Notes: generated from the letters alone by a model not told the origin. Positions 1-11,210 are shown, counted from the stretch's first letter. The stretch is DNA of 64,000 nucleotides from Micrasema longulum (GCA_022494885.1 JAGVSM010005042.1:1-64000), one strand, 5' to 3'. Made by a program: numbers and translations.

Positions 1-453
1 ATGGACTATATTTTTTTTAAGTACAAAAAGTTATTTAAAGGTTTCTAGCTAGTATTTACAAATGGAAATAATATTAAAAATGAAGAAAAATTTTTTTGTA
101 AAAGTAATTAAAAAGTAAGAGTTAAAATAAAGAATGTAAAACATGCTCAGATGTAAAAAGAAAAACATTTTCAAAAGGAAAACATTTACATAAATACATA
201 TTTTAAGGGATTTAAAGAAGCGATGAGAAGAATCTTTAAATGAAAATGTATGAACGAGTTAAAAAAATTAAAAACAAAAATAAGAAAAAAAAATAAAAAA
301 TTTTAATTGGCAACTAACAGTCCAAATTCCAAAAACTAAAAAAAAAACTAAAATAAACTAAAAACCTAAGTAAAGAAAATTATAGATGTAAAAATAATGT
401 ATAAATCAAATGAATGAAAAATAGACATTGAATAATGGACATTAATTTAAGGT
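1..453. other. AT-rich sequence downstream of the first exon, no gene seen
   Basis: This is very A-rich sequence with no conserved coding signal on either strand. On the minus strand it would be the 3' UTR and downstream flank of the exon ending at 454. I see no repeat family I can name. Confidence 0.4.
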
Positions 454-692
454 TTAAAGTTTGATAAAAGATCCATCTTTCATTTTGTAGTATTTCGGCG
501 GAGCGTGGTTGTGGTCTCCTGAGCTTGAAACAAGTATTTCATTTTTTGTGAACGCGCTTCCTCGACACCCGGTTGCCTGTTGTGAAGAGCACTGCCATCT
601 TACGGTGCCGTCCATTTTCATAGTTCTGTGGCGGTATGTGAATCCACGCATCATTAAAAGACTTTTTCCCTGAGCCGTCGGAATGAAAATAA
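454..692 (-). CDS. mod(mdg4): FLYWCH terminal exon 1 (79 residues)
   Basis: The exon starts at 692, directly after TTTTTTAG, with two bases completing a split codon (Val if the donor supplies G). It ends at the stop at 454. The finger shows G17-F-T-Y, W33-Q-C35, C43 and H61-N-H63, the FLYWCH zinc ligands. A short tail follows (PPKYYKMKDGSFIKL). It belongs to one subfamily with the exons at 6537 and 8111, which share the KMDGT/KIDGT, RWQCSS, CRG and TKN stretches. The ATG-initiated reading that begins at 726 runs through the acceptor and is not the true start. The protein would be a DNA- or protein-binding C-terminal module of a nuclear BTB factor. Confidence is high for the exon and moderate for the gene name. 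Confidence 0.87.
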
Positions 693-766
693 CTAAAAAA
701 TAAGAAAAATGAACAATAGACAGCAATGTTCACGAAATTTCAATACATTCGTCCAGAAAGAGCAAG

Positions 767-833
767 CTAGTTAAAGAACGGGCAACAAAAATAAACAAAT
801 TGAATCCTCTGCGGTAATGCGCGTATCCTCGCA
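767..833 (-). pseudogene. half FLYWCH exon remnant, cut by a MITE
   Basis: The minus strand reads VRGYAHYRRG followed by unrelated sequence. This matches the first strand of the finger (LMVRGYTYCRRG) in the exons at 6537 and 8111. A matching remnant sits at the same place beside the exon at 8111. The inverted-repeat element at 834-1386 interrupts this copy. It has no W-x-C or H-x-H half and is not functional. Confidence 0.6.
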
Positions 834-1386
834 CTATGGTCTTTAAAATATAGCTTGATTAGAATGACAGTTGTCAGCAAAACTGACGACATAACTTTGT
901 AGTAGCGTCTAAGGAGTGATTTATATTGACACGAAAAATCATTCGTATCTGGCATGTTAATTTATTTTTTTAACACAACGCTTGACATATAAATCAACAT
1001 AAATATATAAATCAGCTTTAAAACTTTTTTTTTTTTTTTAAAAAAACCTAATTATTAACGACGTTCTTACAAGGTTACATCATTTTCAAAAACGTTAGAG
1101 ATGGGACAAATTGATCAATGTAAATTGATTGAATAAAAAAAAATATTCATTTGATGTTGTTCGTGAAAAAGGTATAAATGTCTTATTTTTTGGTGAATAA
1201 TTGTCTAAACACACTATAATAGGCTTGTTTTTATATCAATTTTCGTAAACAGAGTTTCATGTTTGCATGAAAAACCTGATAAAATCGATTAGATTGGTAC
1301 ATGATCAGTGATAAGTAATTTCCAATCACTATTGACATTAGTTTGGCAGCTGTCATTTTAATCAAGCTATATTTTAAGGACTATAG
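834..1386. mobile_element. MITE with about 30-bp inverted repeats, TA-flanked (copy 1)
   Basis: The ends are inverted copies of a sequence close to TCCTTAAAATATAGCTTGAT (first copy GTCTTTAAAATATAGC, last copy GCTATATTTTAAGGAC). The element is about 550 bp and non-coding. A second copy lies at 15645-16194 and aligns along its whole length, including the segment with AAAATCATTCGTATCTGGCA. The paralogous site at about 8508 lacks the element and reads GCACTAGCAA, so the insertion target was TA. That fits a Tc1/mariner-type non-autonomous element. Confidence 0.75.
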
Positions 1387-1454
1387 TAATATTTTTCCCC
1401 CTTTCTGCCTCTGAATGTAAGAAACTAAAACATTTTTAAGGAATAGAAAGCATT

Positions 1455-1880
1455 TAATAAAATAGATGCTTACATAAATGATGAACGACTAATTGAAATT
1501 GAACTTCTTAAATACTTAGGACTAACAATAGATAGACAATTGACATGGACAACTCATATTGACGGCGACATTGTCGAAACTTTTTTTTAAAATCAAAAAC
1601 TTTGTTCCGAAACCGGAAAAAAATCTAATGTATGAAGCCAATGTTAAATGCAACTACTTATGAGGAACAGAAAATCAAAATGACATAAATAGGGCAAAGA
1701 CACAAAGACAGTAAAATAAAATATCAAAGTTAGCATAGGTATGACTTCCCTTATCTAACAGCAACTAAAGAACTCTTTAAACAAAGTAAACAGTTAAATA
1801 CAACTGAACTCTTTCAACTAGAATCCTTAAAATTGATTCATAAATTAGCCACTGGTGTAATTGTAGCTACATCGCAGCTA
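1455..1880 (+). mobile_element. decayed non-LTR retrotransposon, RT C-terminal part
   Basis: The plus strand reads LLKYLGLTIDRQLTWTTHID near 1507-1570. After gaps it reads FPYLTATKELFKQSKQLN and LESLKLIHKLATGV near 1745-1858. These are typical thumb and post-RT segments of jockey- or CR1-like LINEs. Stops and frame shifts show it is dead. The same element seems to resume at 2560-2900, after an inverted-repeat insertion at 2078-2545. A shorter copy of the last part lies at 3190-3365. Confidence 0.6.
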
Positions 1881-2077
1881 CATCTTGAATACCTCCAACC
1901 GGTAGAGATGTGGCTTCACAGAATAATGCGTCGTATACTGTGGACAGATTTGGTCAGCAATGTAGAGGTCCCTGAGGAGAGCTAATTGCATTGTTAAAAT
2001 ACACGAAGTTCCGTAATATTTCATATCTGGATCACATCTTGTGTTATCGAGTCTTTTTTTAAATATTTTTTTTAATA

Positions 2078-2545
2078 CAATATTTGAGTTTGTCCAAGTG
2101 TTTGTAGATATATATAATATATGGAAGTCTAGAAATGAAGAAATGTGGATGTTCAAACATAGGCAAAATGGTGAATGTTATAGTGTGTAAAGTGGCCACT
2201 TCCATATTCCCTTTTTTAATGTATTCTCCATCCCTGTTGTAATTTGTAAATCTTAATGACTCCTGAGGGGGTGAAATCCAGTCTTTTGTCAACAAACATT
2301 TGGACAAACTCAAATATTGTTATAAAAACCAACTGGTCCAAGAAGAAATTTGAAAATTTGAAAATTGTTTTCAGGCGTTACCTAGTATGTGAAATTATTC
2401 AGTCAGATGAATCTCTTCACAACAATAAAGGTTTCAGCTCTTTAACTTCACTAAAATCAACAAATGGAAGAAATGAAGAAATATGGATGTTTAAACATAG
2501 GCAAAATGGTGAATGTTACACAGTGTGTAAAGTGGCCACTTAAAC
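2078..2545. mobile_element. inverted-repeat element of the 'gagtttgtccaa' family, two units
   Basis: Unit one runs from ACAATATTTGAGTTTGTCC (2078) to its inverse GGACAAACTCAAATATTGT (about 2303-2321). A second partial unit follows to 2545, with ATGGATGTTTAAACATAGGC and AAAGTGGCCACTTAAAC. Related copies lie at 4178-4650, 21617-21790, 22270-22440, 44645-44856, 45600-45722 and 60530-60780, with short fragments near 3020-3120 and 10334-10415. It is non-coding and interrupts a retrotransposon remnant. Confidence 0.6.
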
Positions 2546-2900
2546 TGTGTATATTTTAAATTCTGTAATGTCCTGCCGGTAAAACAACTTTGTGACTACA
2601 AATTGATTGTAGATCACTTTGTTGATCCGGAATATAAAAAAAGAGTTTCCCACACTCACAACACTAGATTAAAACTAAGGGCTCCCTGTCTGTTCCCCGA
2701 ATTACAAATTACTTCGGAGAGCGAACATTAAATTGCGTTGTTCCAAGATTGTTCAATGATCTCCCACAAACCATCAACATGAAAAATCTTCAAATGAAAA
2801 AAAAAAGAACTGAAGAAATATCTTCTTGATACTTTATAGTGCCTGTTTATAAATAAATCTGTAAAATACAAAGAAAATAAATGTAATTTAAACCTGTCAT
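2546..2900 (+). mobile_element. non-LTR retrotransposon C-terminal remnant, continuation
   Basis: The plus-strand frames read FVDPEYKKRVSHTHNTRLKL and RAPCLFPELQITSESEH, then with a frame change NCVVPRLFNDLPQTINMKNL. The pattern R-x-F-N-D-L-P is the usual end of CR1- or jockey-type reverse transcriptase proteins. The downstream sequence becomes AT-rich with AAATAAAT-like stretches. It is non-functional. Confidence 0.6.
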
Positions 2901-3019
2901 AAAAAAAATAAAAAAATAAAAAAATGTTTCCCACCGAAAAGTCTTTAGACTTAGTGGGTAACAAATTCTTTTATGTATTTTTTAATTATAAAATAAACGC
3001 TGCTCTGCAGCACTGAAAC

Positions 3020-3575
3020 TGAAACTAGCCAACGACAGGTCATAGGCCCTGTAGATGCCTAGACTTCCATATTCCCCTTTTCTAAGGTATTCTCCATCCC
3101 TGTTGTAATTTGTTAATTTTAAAAAAATGTTTTGTAAAAACTAAAATACGTTTTATGTAACTATTACGGTGAACAGGAAATCAAAATGATTACAAAGACA
3201 GCAAAATAAAATAATTAGGTTAGTATGCTGTTAGATATACATAGTATATATATCTAACAGCAACTTAATAACTCTTTAAACAAATTAAACAATGAAATAC
3301 AACTGAACTCATTCGACTAGAATCCTTAAAATTTATTCACAAATTAGCCACTGATGTAATTGCAGACGAAGAACTAAAACTTGAAAAAAATTATAGTAAA
3401 CATGGACACACTACGAGAATATAAGAACAATATATATTTCATGTTATTTTTCTTTTTCTTTTTATACCCATGTTTTAATATTGTTTTTAAATTTTTGTAT
3501 ATCCAACTAACTCATTATTTTGTATATTTTATATTGTAAAGGGCACTTGTGCCGTATAATAAATAAATAAATATC
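3020..3575 (+). mobile_element. mixed repeat fragments with a LINE 3' tail
   Basis: 3020-3120 is a fragment of the 'gagtttgtccaa' family. 3190-3365 repeats the 1700-1865 retrotransposon segment. 3535-3571 reads GTAAAGGGCACTTGTGCCGT followed by an AATAAATAAATAAA tail, which is the 3' end of a non-LTR retrotransposon on the plus strand. There is no intact coding sequence. Confidence 0.5.
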
Positions 3576-4177
3576 ATATACAACCTTCTAAAACGATACA
3601 AGGACAGTCGAGACTAATAAGGGTCTGAAATTATACAATAAACTATCAGACAAAAAATAAACAAAAGACTCAGACAACCTTTACAACAGATGTTAAAAAC
3701 ATTATCACTTACTTTATAACGTAAATTAAAAAAAATATTTTAAATTAATATATCCGTGGGGTTTATAAAGAATACATACTTAATTTATTTTTTTTATGTA
3801 TTCTTCCAAAGAATCCAAAGAACAAAAACGTTTTTATGATAAAATAAATAAAAAACAACTTTGTTTTAAAAGATTTATTTTTTATTTTTTCTACCGGCCG
3901 GTTTCAAAACTACACAAGATTTTTTATCAAGGTATAATTAACTGAATGAATAACAAAAAAGTAAGTGTTTCAAATATGAAAAATTAAATTAAAAATATAT
4001 TTATGTATTTATAAGTACGATATGATATAAAAGATGATATACAAATATAAAATACTAAATGCAGTGACAAATTATTAAATATTTAATTTTTGTTTGGTCT
4101 ACAAACAATAAAAATTATTATAAAAAAAAAACAGAAATATACACATAAATATAAATAAAGACATTACATGTCAACAA
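3576..4177. other. AT-rich intronic sequence, one short repeat motif
   Basis: I see no coding signal. At 3891-3932 (minus strand) there is a short TTGATAAA...GAAACCGG motif, which recurs elsewhere in the window and is discussed as a finding. Confidence 0.35.
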
Positions 4178-4650
4178 TATTTTGAGTTTGTCCAAATTTT
4201 TGTAGACAAGGACTGGATTCAACTCCCTGTGGAGTTGTTAATACTAACATATTACAACAAAAATGAAGAATATTTAAAAGGGGGTAATATAGAAGTCTAG
4301 GCATCTACAGGGCTTATGACCCGTCATTAGCTGGTTTAAGTGGCCACATTACACACTGTGTAACATTCACCATTCTGCCCATATTTGAACATTTATATTC
4401 CTTAAATTCTTTCTTCTGTTTATGGTTGTGAAGTTAAAGAGCAGAAACCTTTATTTATGCGGGTTAACTTCACAAACATCAACAGATGAAATAATTAAAG
4501 GAATATAGATGTTGAAATATGGGCAGAATGGTGAATATTACACAGTGTGTAAAGTGTCCACTTAAACCGGCCAATGACAGGTCATAAGCCCTGTAGATGC
4601 TTAGACTTCTATATTACCTTCTCTAAAATGTTCTTCATCTCTGTTGTAAT
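4178..4650. mobile_element. foldback element of the 'gagtttgtccaa' family
   Basis: The left arm starts at CAATATTTTGAGTTTGTCC. The right arm repeats it in reverse from about 4470: the plus strand has AAAGTGTCCACTTAAACCGG against the inverse at about 4336. The inversion point is near 4440-4470. It is non-coding. Confidence 0.6.
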
Positions 4651-4698
4651 ATGTTTACATTACGTATATTAAATGTTATTAGTATTTGTATATAACTA

Positions 4699-4864
4699 CT
4701 TACCGACTTTTCTATGCCCACCGGTTTCGAGACGTACTTATCTCTTCGTCAAGACACCAATTAAACCAACATGCAAAACCCACTTCACCAAAGTTATCGC
4801 ACAAAAATATAAAACCGGTAGGCATAGAAAAACAGAAACCGGTAGACATAGAAAAGTCGGTAAG
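4699..4864. mobile_element. small MITE with about 30-bp inverted repeats
   Basis: The left end CTTACCGACTTTTCTATGCC and the right end CATAGAAAAGTCGGTAAG are inverse copies. The interior has three ACCGGT motifs and a TTGACGAAG stem-loop on the minus strand. The element is 166 bp. Two short plus-strand ORFs that cross it are chance readings. Confidence 0.6.
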
Positions 4865-5049
4865 TGGCTAAAAGAAATATTTAATTACATCTAGTAAAAT
4901 GTTTGGCCACAAAGTTAATGCTTTAAATATTCGCAGTACATTACAATACATATAAATTACATGCAAACACTAATACAATACTCATAAAAAAATTAAAAAC
5001 AATATAAAGTTAACAGTGTAAGTGATTAAAATTAAACAACATATTCCAA

Positions 5050-5940
5050 TTTTATTTATTTATTTATTGTGGATAACTTATATAGCGCCATTTTCGTAAT
5101 AAAATACCTCAAGGGCGCTTTACATGGTGATTCTATTGTTAAGTTAATTTAATTGAAGCTTTTAAATTTGTAATTTAATTAAAATAATTTATTTTGTTGT
5201 CACGTGCTACGGATTTATTCAAATGATTTAGAGAACAAGTGGGTTTTAAGTTTTTTTCCGAAACATTACTTCACTTTCACAGCCTCGCACCTCTGCTGGG
5301 AGAGCATTCCATGCCATAGGGCCTGCGACCGCAAATGCGCGTTCACCAAATTTAGTGCGCTGTTTGCGTAGAAGTATAATAACTTTTCCTCTCGCCGTAG
5401 ACGTAGCTGATCTAAGCGTGAGACGCCTGTCAGCTAGTTCATCTGGAATGCATAGTTCCCTTAGATATTCCGGAGCCGAGTTGTGCAGTGACTTATACAT
5501 AAGCCAACAGAGGTTGTATTCGACCCTCTGTGGAAAACGTAGCCAGTGTAGTTCCCGAAGTAGTGGAGTGATATGACTGAGCTTAGAGATTCCGAAAATA
5601 AGTGTCGCTGCGGCATTCAATACAGATTGTAGGCGAGTCATTTTGTTCATTGGTAGACCTGCATAGATACCATTACAATAATCGACTCTAGACACTACAA
5701 ACGCATTTATTAATTGACGGGCAGCATCAACCGGCAAATTTTTGCGTATGCATTTAATTTGTCTCAGCTGGTAGAAGCATGAACTTATCGTTCTACTAAT
5801 TTGAGCGTCAAGAGATAGGTCAGAATTGAGTAAAACTCCCAGTAGTTTAACGGTGGGTAAAACGGCACTCCCTACATTGGGTAGAGCCGTATCCTGGATC
5901 AAATTCTGTCGTCTGGCTGAAGCCACCCACAGTTGTTCAC
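5050..5940 (-). mobile_element. 5'-truncated CR1/L2-like non-LTR retrotransposon
   Basis: The minus strand encodes about 226 residues of the C-terminal part of a reverse transcriptase, with LGVLLNSDLSLDAQISRTIS, NAFVVSRVDYCNGIYAGLP, LQSVLNAAATLIFG, PLLRELHWLRFPQRVEYNL and a final WNALPAEVRGCESEVMFRKK. This is the signature of CR1/L2-type LINE ends. After a likely frame break near 5246 the sequence resembles KTHLFSKSF. The 3' end is a run of AATAAATAAATAAA (5053-5069 on the minus strand). The 5' end stops near 5940, so the endonuclease and most of the RT are missing. The first codon of the open stretch is GTG, so it is not a true start. Confidence 0.85.
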
Positions 5941-6059
5941 CGGTTAATATAAGTTTTCAGTGCCATTAATAGTTTACTGCATATAATCAATAGTCAAAAG
6001 TTATGTATAAAAAAACCAAAAAAAATATTATGTGGGTTTGTAAACATTTTCATCAATAA

Positions 6060-6460
6060 ATAAAAATTATTTATTTTTATTTCACGTTTTACATAAAACT
6101 TTTGTTTTTAAATATGAATACCTCATTTGGCACAACCCGTGTCGAGGCATTCATTTACATGATTATATATTTATATTCTTATGGTGTCTTAAAAATATAC
6201 ATAAATTAATACATATTCATACATAAATCCGCACAGATATGACAATGTTCAGAAGTTTAGAGCATGCAAAAACACTTCATCCTCAAGAATTCCGCTAAAC
6301 CGCACTCCTTCGCTTGCTTCATTTATCCTTAGTGTTTATGTAGAATATTTGTTTGTAATTTGGCTTATGTGATTTTTCTAATATATAAATAAATAAATAT
6401 GGCAATCCGGGTGACTGGAGTTCGGATAAACGGAGATCTACTGTACATCATTTTGATTTT
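6060..6460. mobile_element. LINE-tail-like repeat and pogo-like terminal sequence
   Basis: 6230-6398 reads like a degraded LINE 3' end, finishing in ATAAATAAATAAATA. It is followed at 6403-6450 by GGCAATCCGGGTGACTGGAG ... CGGAGATCTACTGTA. Its inverse, TACAGTAGATCTCCGTTTAT, resembles pogo/Tigger termini, and a related end lies at 59600-59648. I see no transposase here. Confidence 0.4.
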
Positions 6461-6536
6461 TGTAATAATAAATACCGTAAATATATCTAAATATAAAATG
6501 AACATGTGTTCAAGAAAAATCATGTTTTCAAAATGA

Positions 6537-6778
6537 TTATGAAAGTTTTACGAAAGATCCATCTGCAGTTCTGCGGTAATTTGGCGGGTCGTGGTTGTGT
6601 TCTTCAAAACACGAAATAAATGTGTCATTTTTCGTGAACGCGAATCCTCGACATTTGGCTGACTGAAGCGAAGAGCACTGCCATCTTGTTGTACCATCAA
6701 TTTTCGCTCCTCTGCGGCAGTATGTGTATCCACGCACCATCAAAAGATTTCTACCATTGCTTATCGGAATATAACGGA
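6537..6778 (-). CDS. mod(mdg4): FLYWCH terminal exon 2 (80 residues)
   Basis: The exon begins at 6778 after AATTTTAG, with two bases finishing the split codon (Val). It reads RYIPISNGRNLLMVRGYTYC and continues through W33-Q-C35, C43 and H61-N-H63. The tail is DPPNYRRTADGSFVKLS, stopping at 6537. It is a close relative of the exons at 454 and 8111, and all FLYWCH ligands are present. The ATG-based reading from 6791 crosses the acceptor. Confidence 0.88.
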
Positions 6779-7026
6779 CTAAAATTAACAAAAATATAAT
6801 TATGAATTAAATATAAAACACAAAATATATTCATTTTTCAATTCAGTATTAAAAATTTTTCACTACATAATATATCAGTATGGGGAGAAAGGTAAAAGAA
6901 CTATCCAGATTTAAATTGGTTAAAAGCTACATCTGGTTACTATATGACATGGTATCTATTAATGAAGGATAATTAAAAAACCAATTTTGTTGATTGATTT
7001 GGTGTTTATTTTGTAGAACTCCATAA

Positions 7027-7245
7027 TTAAACTTATAATATTAGAAATCAAACACTTATTTGAGTCTACTGAACACTTTATTTTATTTTTACAAATATAA
7101 AAACAAAAATTTCGTGACAATTGTTTCGCCTAAAATGCCCTAACAAGGCGAAACAATTGTCACGAAATTTTTATTTTCATATTTGTAAAAATAAAATAAA
7201 GTGTTCAGTAGACTCAAATCAGTGTTTGATTTCTTATAAGTTTAA
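7027..7245. repeat. near-perfect palindrome (foldback element), arms about 100 bp
   Basis: The left arm runs from TTAAACTTATAATATTAGAA through GAAACAATTGTCACGAAATT in inverse form. The right arm mirrors it to TTATAAGTTTAA. The spacer is only about 10-15 bases (AAAATGCCCTAACAA). It is non-coding, probably a MITE, and would form a long RNA hairpin if transcribed. Confidence 0.8.
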
Positions 7246-8110
7246 CCATTTTTGTTAAAAGTCACCTTAAGCTAACTGATAATATTATTTATCTGGTTAT
7301 TATACAGTACACACGTTCGATGTTTGGAATTTATGAACGAATTTTAGAAGATCAAAACGAGTATTATAAAATCTTCATTTATATCAATTAAATGCGAAGA
7401 AGTTTATTACCATTTTTTTTTATTTATTTACTACATATATAAAATATTTTATATATAAAGGTAGAGAGTAAAGAGTCCACCTCACTGGGGAAATCTGTTT
7501 TGAGAAGGACTGTACAGTGTTCAAATCCTGTTTGTGGATATACATTTTATTTTTAATTGAAATAAAGGCTACTGGAAAAACACAATAGGTGTTAAACAAC
7601 AAGTTGAAAAAATGAGTGGTGATATTAGAACACAATTTTTTGTCACTAAAAATGATAAAATTATTGTTAAAGTATATTCTATTCATTAAAGAAAGAAGGT
7701 ATTGAAATCCGTTTTTTTATCCATAATTTCAACAGAAATTTAAATCGAAATATATTCAAATAATTAATATCTATCACACTGTCCACATGAAATGGATTGA
7801 ACAGTTTTGGATCTATAAAAAAAGAGTGTCTTCGGCAGAGTCTGGATTTTACAATAAGGGACTTCAAGTAAACTATTCAATCTTTGACTGGATCTGTTAA
7901 TTTTTTTAGGAAATAAATGTAATGAAATAAACATTGCTCGAAACGTTTAATTCTGCGCAAGAATTGCCATATAGTGTTGAAAAATAATCCTTTGAGTATG
8001 TTTTGCTGACCCGTCTCGTCAGAATTCATCAATGACTAACGTCTGTATAAAGTGTTTATTAAGTAGGACCTAGAAGTCCTATCAGTAAAAAAATACTATG
8101 AATTTAAAAT
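7246..8110. other. AT-rich intronic sequence, no gene seen
   Basis: The short ORFs here have no conserved motif. A likely polyadenylation signal for the exon at 8111 is AATAAA at 8054-8059 (minus strand), about 52 bases past its stop. Confidence 0.4.
8054..8059 (-). promoter_or_regulatory. AATAAA polyadenylation signal for exon 3
   Basis: The minus strand reads AATAAA about 50 bases downstream of the stop codon at 8111, a usual distance for a short 3' UTR. Confidence 0.4.
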
Positions 8111-8349
8111 TCAAAGTTTTACGAAAGATCCTTCTTTCGTTCTGTAGTAATTTGGCGGACCGTGGTTGTGTTCGTCATAGCACGAAACAACTTCATCATT
8201 TTTTGTGTACGCGTGTCCTCGACACTTGGTTGACTGATGTGAAGAACACTTCCATCTGACCGTTCCATCGATTTTTGATCCTCTGTGGCAATATGTATAG
8301 CCCCGCACCATTAAAAGATTTTTCCCGTGAACCGTCGGAATGTAAATGA
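8111..8349 (-). CDS. mod(mdg4): FLYWCH terminal exon 3 (79 residues)
   Basis: The exon starts at 8349 after TTTTTTTAG, with two bases finishing the split codon (Val). It reads IYIPTVHGKNLLMVRGYTYC, then W33-K-C35, C43 and H61-N-H63. The tail is GPPNYYRTKEGSFVKL, stopping at 8111. It has exactly the same length as exon 1, and the upstream flank is also duplicated (see 8400-8530), so exons 1 and 3 come from one segmental duplication. All zinc ligands are kept. Confidence 0.88.
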
Positions 8350-8399
8350 CTAAAAAAATAAGAACAATTGAAAATAAAGAGCAACATAGGTACACAAAA

Positions 8400-8530
8400 T
8401 TTCAATGCATTGAGCTCAGCGAAAGAGAAAACTTTTTTTAAGAACGGGCGAAAAAATACAATCAATTTTAATCCTCTACGGCAATGCGTGTATCCTAGCA
8501 CTAGCAATGATTCCCTCATTTAAGAAACTA
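8400..8530 (-). pseudogene. half FLYWCH exon remnant upstream of exon 3
   Basis: The minus strand reads LLVLGYTHCRRGLKLIVFFR, the start of a finger that then runs into unrelated sequence with no W-x-C or H-x-H. It is the paralogue of the remnant at 767-833 and preserves the MITE-free site (GCACTAGCAATG) together with the following TAAGAAACTAAAA. Confidence 0.6.
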
Positions 8531-9681
8531 AAATCAGCAAAAAGAACCTTAGAGATCATTTCAATTTATTTTTAAACTTAAAATTTCATAAAATGTATTC
8601 TGCCAAGGAATTTAAGAGAGTTTTTTTAGATATTTATTTTTACGTCATATTTATACAAAACGTGTATAATAGGGGAAAGTAGAATAGGTGATATGTTCCC
8701 GTAACATTGGTTGATTAAAAACTCGTTAAAAGATTTTTTTTAAATTCAATAAAATTAACACAAATTAACAATGCTTCTTCAGTGACCAAAATCTATATGA
8801 TTAAGTAAACTAGGAATTATCATTTTTAAGTAATACATTTTTTTAATGAACTTTGGGAAAAACCCGTTTTTCCCGTAGGGAGAAGGAAAAACGGGTACCC
8901 GAAAACGAAAACCCGAATTCATATTATTGAACAAAATTGTAACACTTTCTCAGTAAATTGTACACGTAAAGTTTACACATAAACCAAGCATTATTTTAAT
9001 ATTTATTGATGTACAGTGAGTATTACACAAGTCATAATAACACAGCGTGTTTATCTTTATTTTGTTTTTATTTTTGGGCTAGAAATTTTGTAGACGCTCC
9101 CGTGCACACGTATTACACCCTCGGCACGCCAAGGTGGAGTTATTTGTCTGCGGGGGAAGTAAGCTAACAATCCATGCAAATGTTTTGTCTCTCTTTTGCG
9201 TAAACAGTCACATATAAGAAGTACCCGTTTTGCCCACCGTAACCATCTTGCCCGACCTTCCTCTATATTTGATTTTGTACATTACGTCGTCGGCGAAATT
9301 GAGTTATACATATGTAGGTATCACTTTTATCAGAACCATAAGCTGAGTTGTATGCTGAGCCGACACCCATGGATATTGGTCAAAAATTTGGAGTTCATAC
9401 AAAAAACCCGGTTGTACGACGTTGATAAAATCAATACCACACAAAATTGGACTTATTTTTAAGAAAAGACTTTTAGGTTAACATTAAAATCCGAGTTTGG
9501 TATTGTTACATAATAGCCTCAATAGTTTTACATAGCACCTGTCTAACTTACATTGTTCTGGAATTAATTTAAAAATTTAAAAAATGGTTTTGCTTAAAAC
9601 ATGCTCATTTTTAATTTAAAAATATATTTAATTGACTCTCCTGCAAAATATTTTTGAACACATAGGCACGACGGTGTTTAA
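8531..9681. other. intronic sequence, one hairpin, no gene seen
   Basis: 8868-8922 contains an inverted repeat, AACCCGTTTTTCCC...GGAAAAACGGGTACCC. The 88-residue plus-strand ORF near 9196 has no recognisable motif and lies in sequence without other support. Nothing else is visible. Confidence 0.35.
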
Positions 9682-10328
9682 CCCTTTGCTTCCAGACGGT
9701 CAAAATTAGTCCTGATGTAAAATAACTCCCACATCGCTGATATATATATTTTTTTTGATAAATTTATTGCATAAACAAGTATACATATTTCATACCAAGG
9801 AATTTATACAAATCTAGTGAATAAGAAAATTAATACGGACCATCCTCTGGTTAGGATAGTCTCCATCTAACATGACTTAGCCTGTTCTAAGATTAGGATT
9901 TTTTATGTTTTGAAGTATGAGAATGCATTTAATGTAATTAATCACTGCCGGTAAGTATTTTAAATTGTTTTAATAGTTTCGGCCATTTTAAAGTAATTAG
10001 TTCCAAAAAATGACTCCGGGGATCAATTTTGCGTAGAGCTGTCACCCGTTTGGCTGTGTAAAATTATTACTCCTTTACAAACTGCAATATTATGATTATG
10101 ATGACAAGTAATTTTTTTTATTATGACGTTGGTTTTTTATTTATTTTTGTAAATATACCGTATTGAAAAAATAACAACTTTTTATATTACAATTCCCTGG
10201 CGGTAAAAAATTGTGCCACTATTTTTGTTATATATATGGATTTTTAAAGTAAAAACTAGAAAAATAAACATAATTCAAAAATAAAAAGTTCAAATACTCT
10301 ACTAAATCTAGGTTCAGGGATCAAAGGG
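9682..10328. mobile_element. piggyBac-like MITE, about 650 bp
   Basis: The element begins CCCTTTG and ends CAAAGGG. Both sides are flanked by TTTAA, which contains the TTAA target typical of piggyBac. The inner inverted match is weak: GCTTCCAGACGG at the left against GGTTCAGGGATC at the right. It has no transposase. Confidence 0.6.
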
Positions 10329-11210
10329 TTTAAAGTAGTCACTTAATCATAAGCCCTGTAAATGCCTTGACATCTATAGTCCCTTCTCTAAAATGATACC
10401 CATCTCTGTTGTAATATATGAATTTGTTGATTAAAATAAAGCAATAAATTACAATAAATATGCACCGGATTTTTATTAATTTGGTTTATTTATTTTATTA
10501 ACATGTTATTTTATTAAGAAATAAAGTATGAAATGTTAAACATCGAATTTATGTATATAAACCAACAACCAATTACTAAGAATGTTAATTAAATATACAT
10601 AAATCTTATAATTTAATTAACTACCTAACATCGATAAATTGACTTGAATATTGCTGCCGTCCTTACGAAGAGTGCAGTATCTAACATTTTTCGGAATCGC
10701 GAAGAAAACATAATTTAGTCTTACTCATCTATAAATATTCCCGTAGGAACCATAAAATCCAGGAAACAAAACTGCAGTAACTAGATTTTCAGTTAATAAT
10801 TACCTTTTATTTAGTTTTACTTAAGTTTAATTTATATTCGAAATTTAATAATTAATCTTAATATGAAAAATCAATTAATCTCTCAGGCTTTTTTTTCTTT
10901 TGATGCATGGCATATAGTCATGACATGCTTAGAATTGAAACTACAACAAAACTTTTTTTTTATACGTGCCGCGTTTTTCACAGAATTATGTCTGAGAAAC
11001 TGCACTCTCATACAAAGGGCAGATTGGTGTTACAACGTCAAATGTTTTTAACACGTTGAAAACAATATTGTAAAATAAAACTTTTTTTTAAATAACATAC
11101 TTATTAAATTAACAGTAATAAATTTTCATACTTTTAAATATTAATCACATATGTGTGGATTTTGACAATCACAGATAAATTCAATTTACAAAAAAATATT
11201 AAAAACTCGA
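10329..11210. other. intronic sequence with a short repeat fragment
   Basis: 10334-10415 is a fragment of the 'gagtttgtccaa' family (AAGCCCTGTAAATGCC...CTCTGTTGTAATAT). The rest shows no gene. Confidence 0.4.

Noticed and set aside
9196..9462. 88-residue plus-strand ORF
   Set aside because: No recognisable domain and no supporting neighbour.
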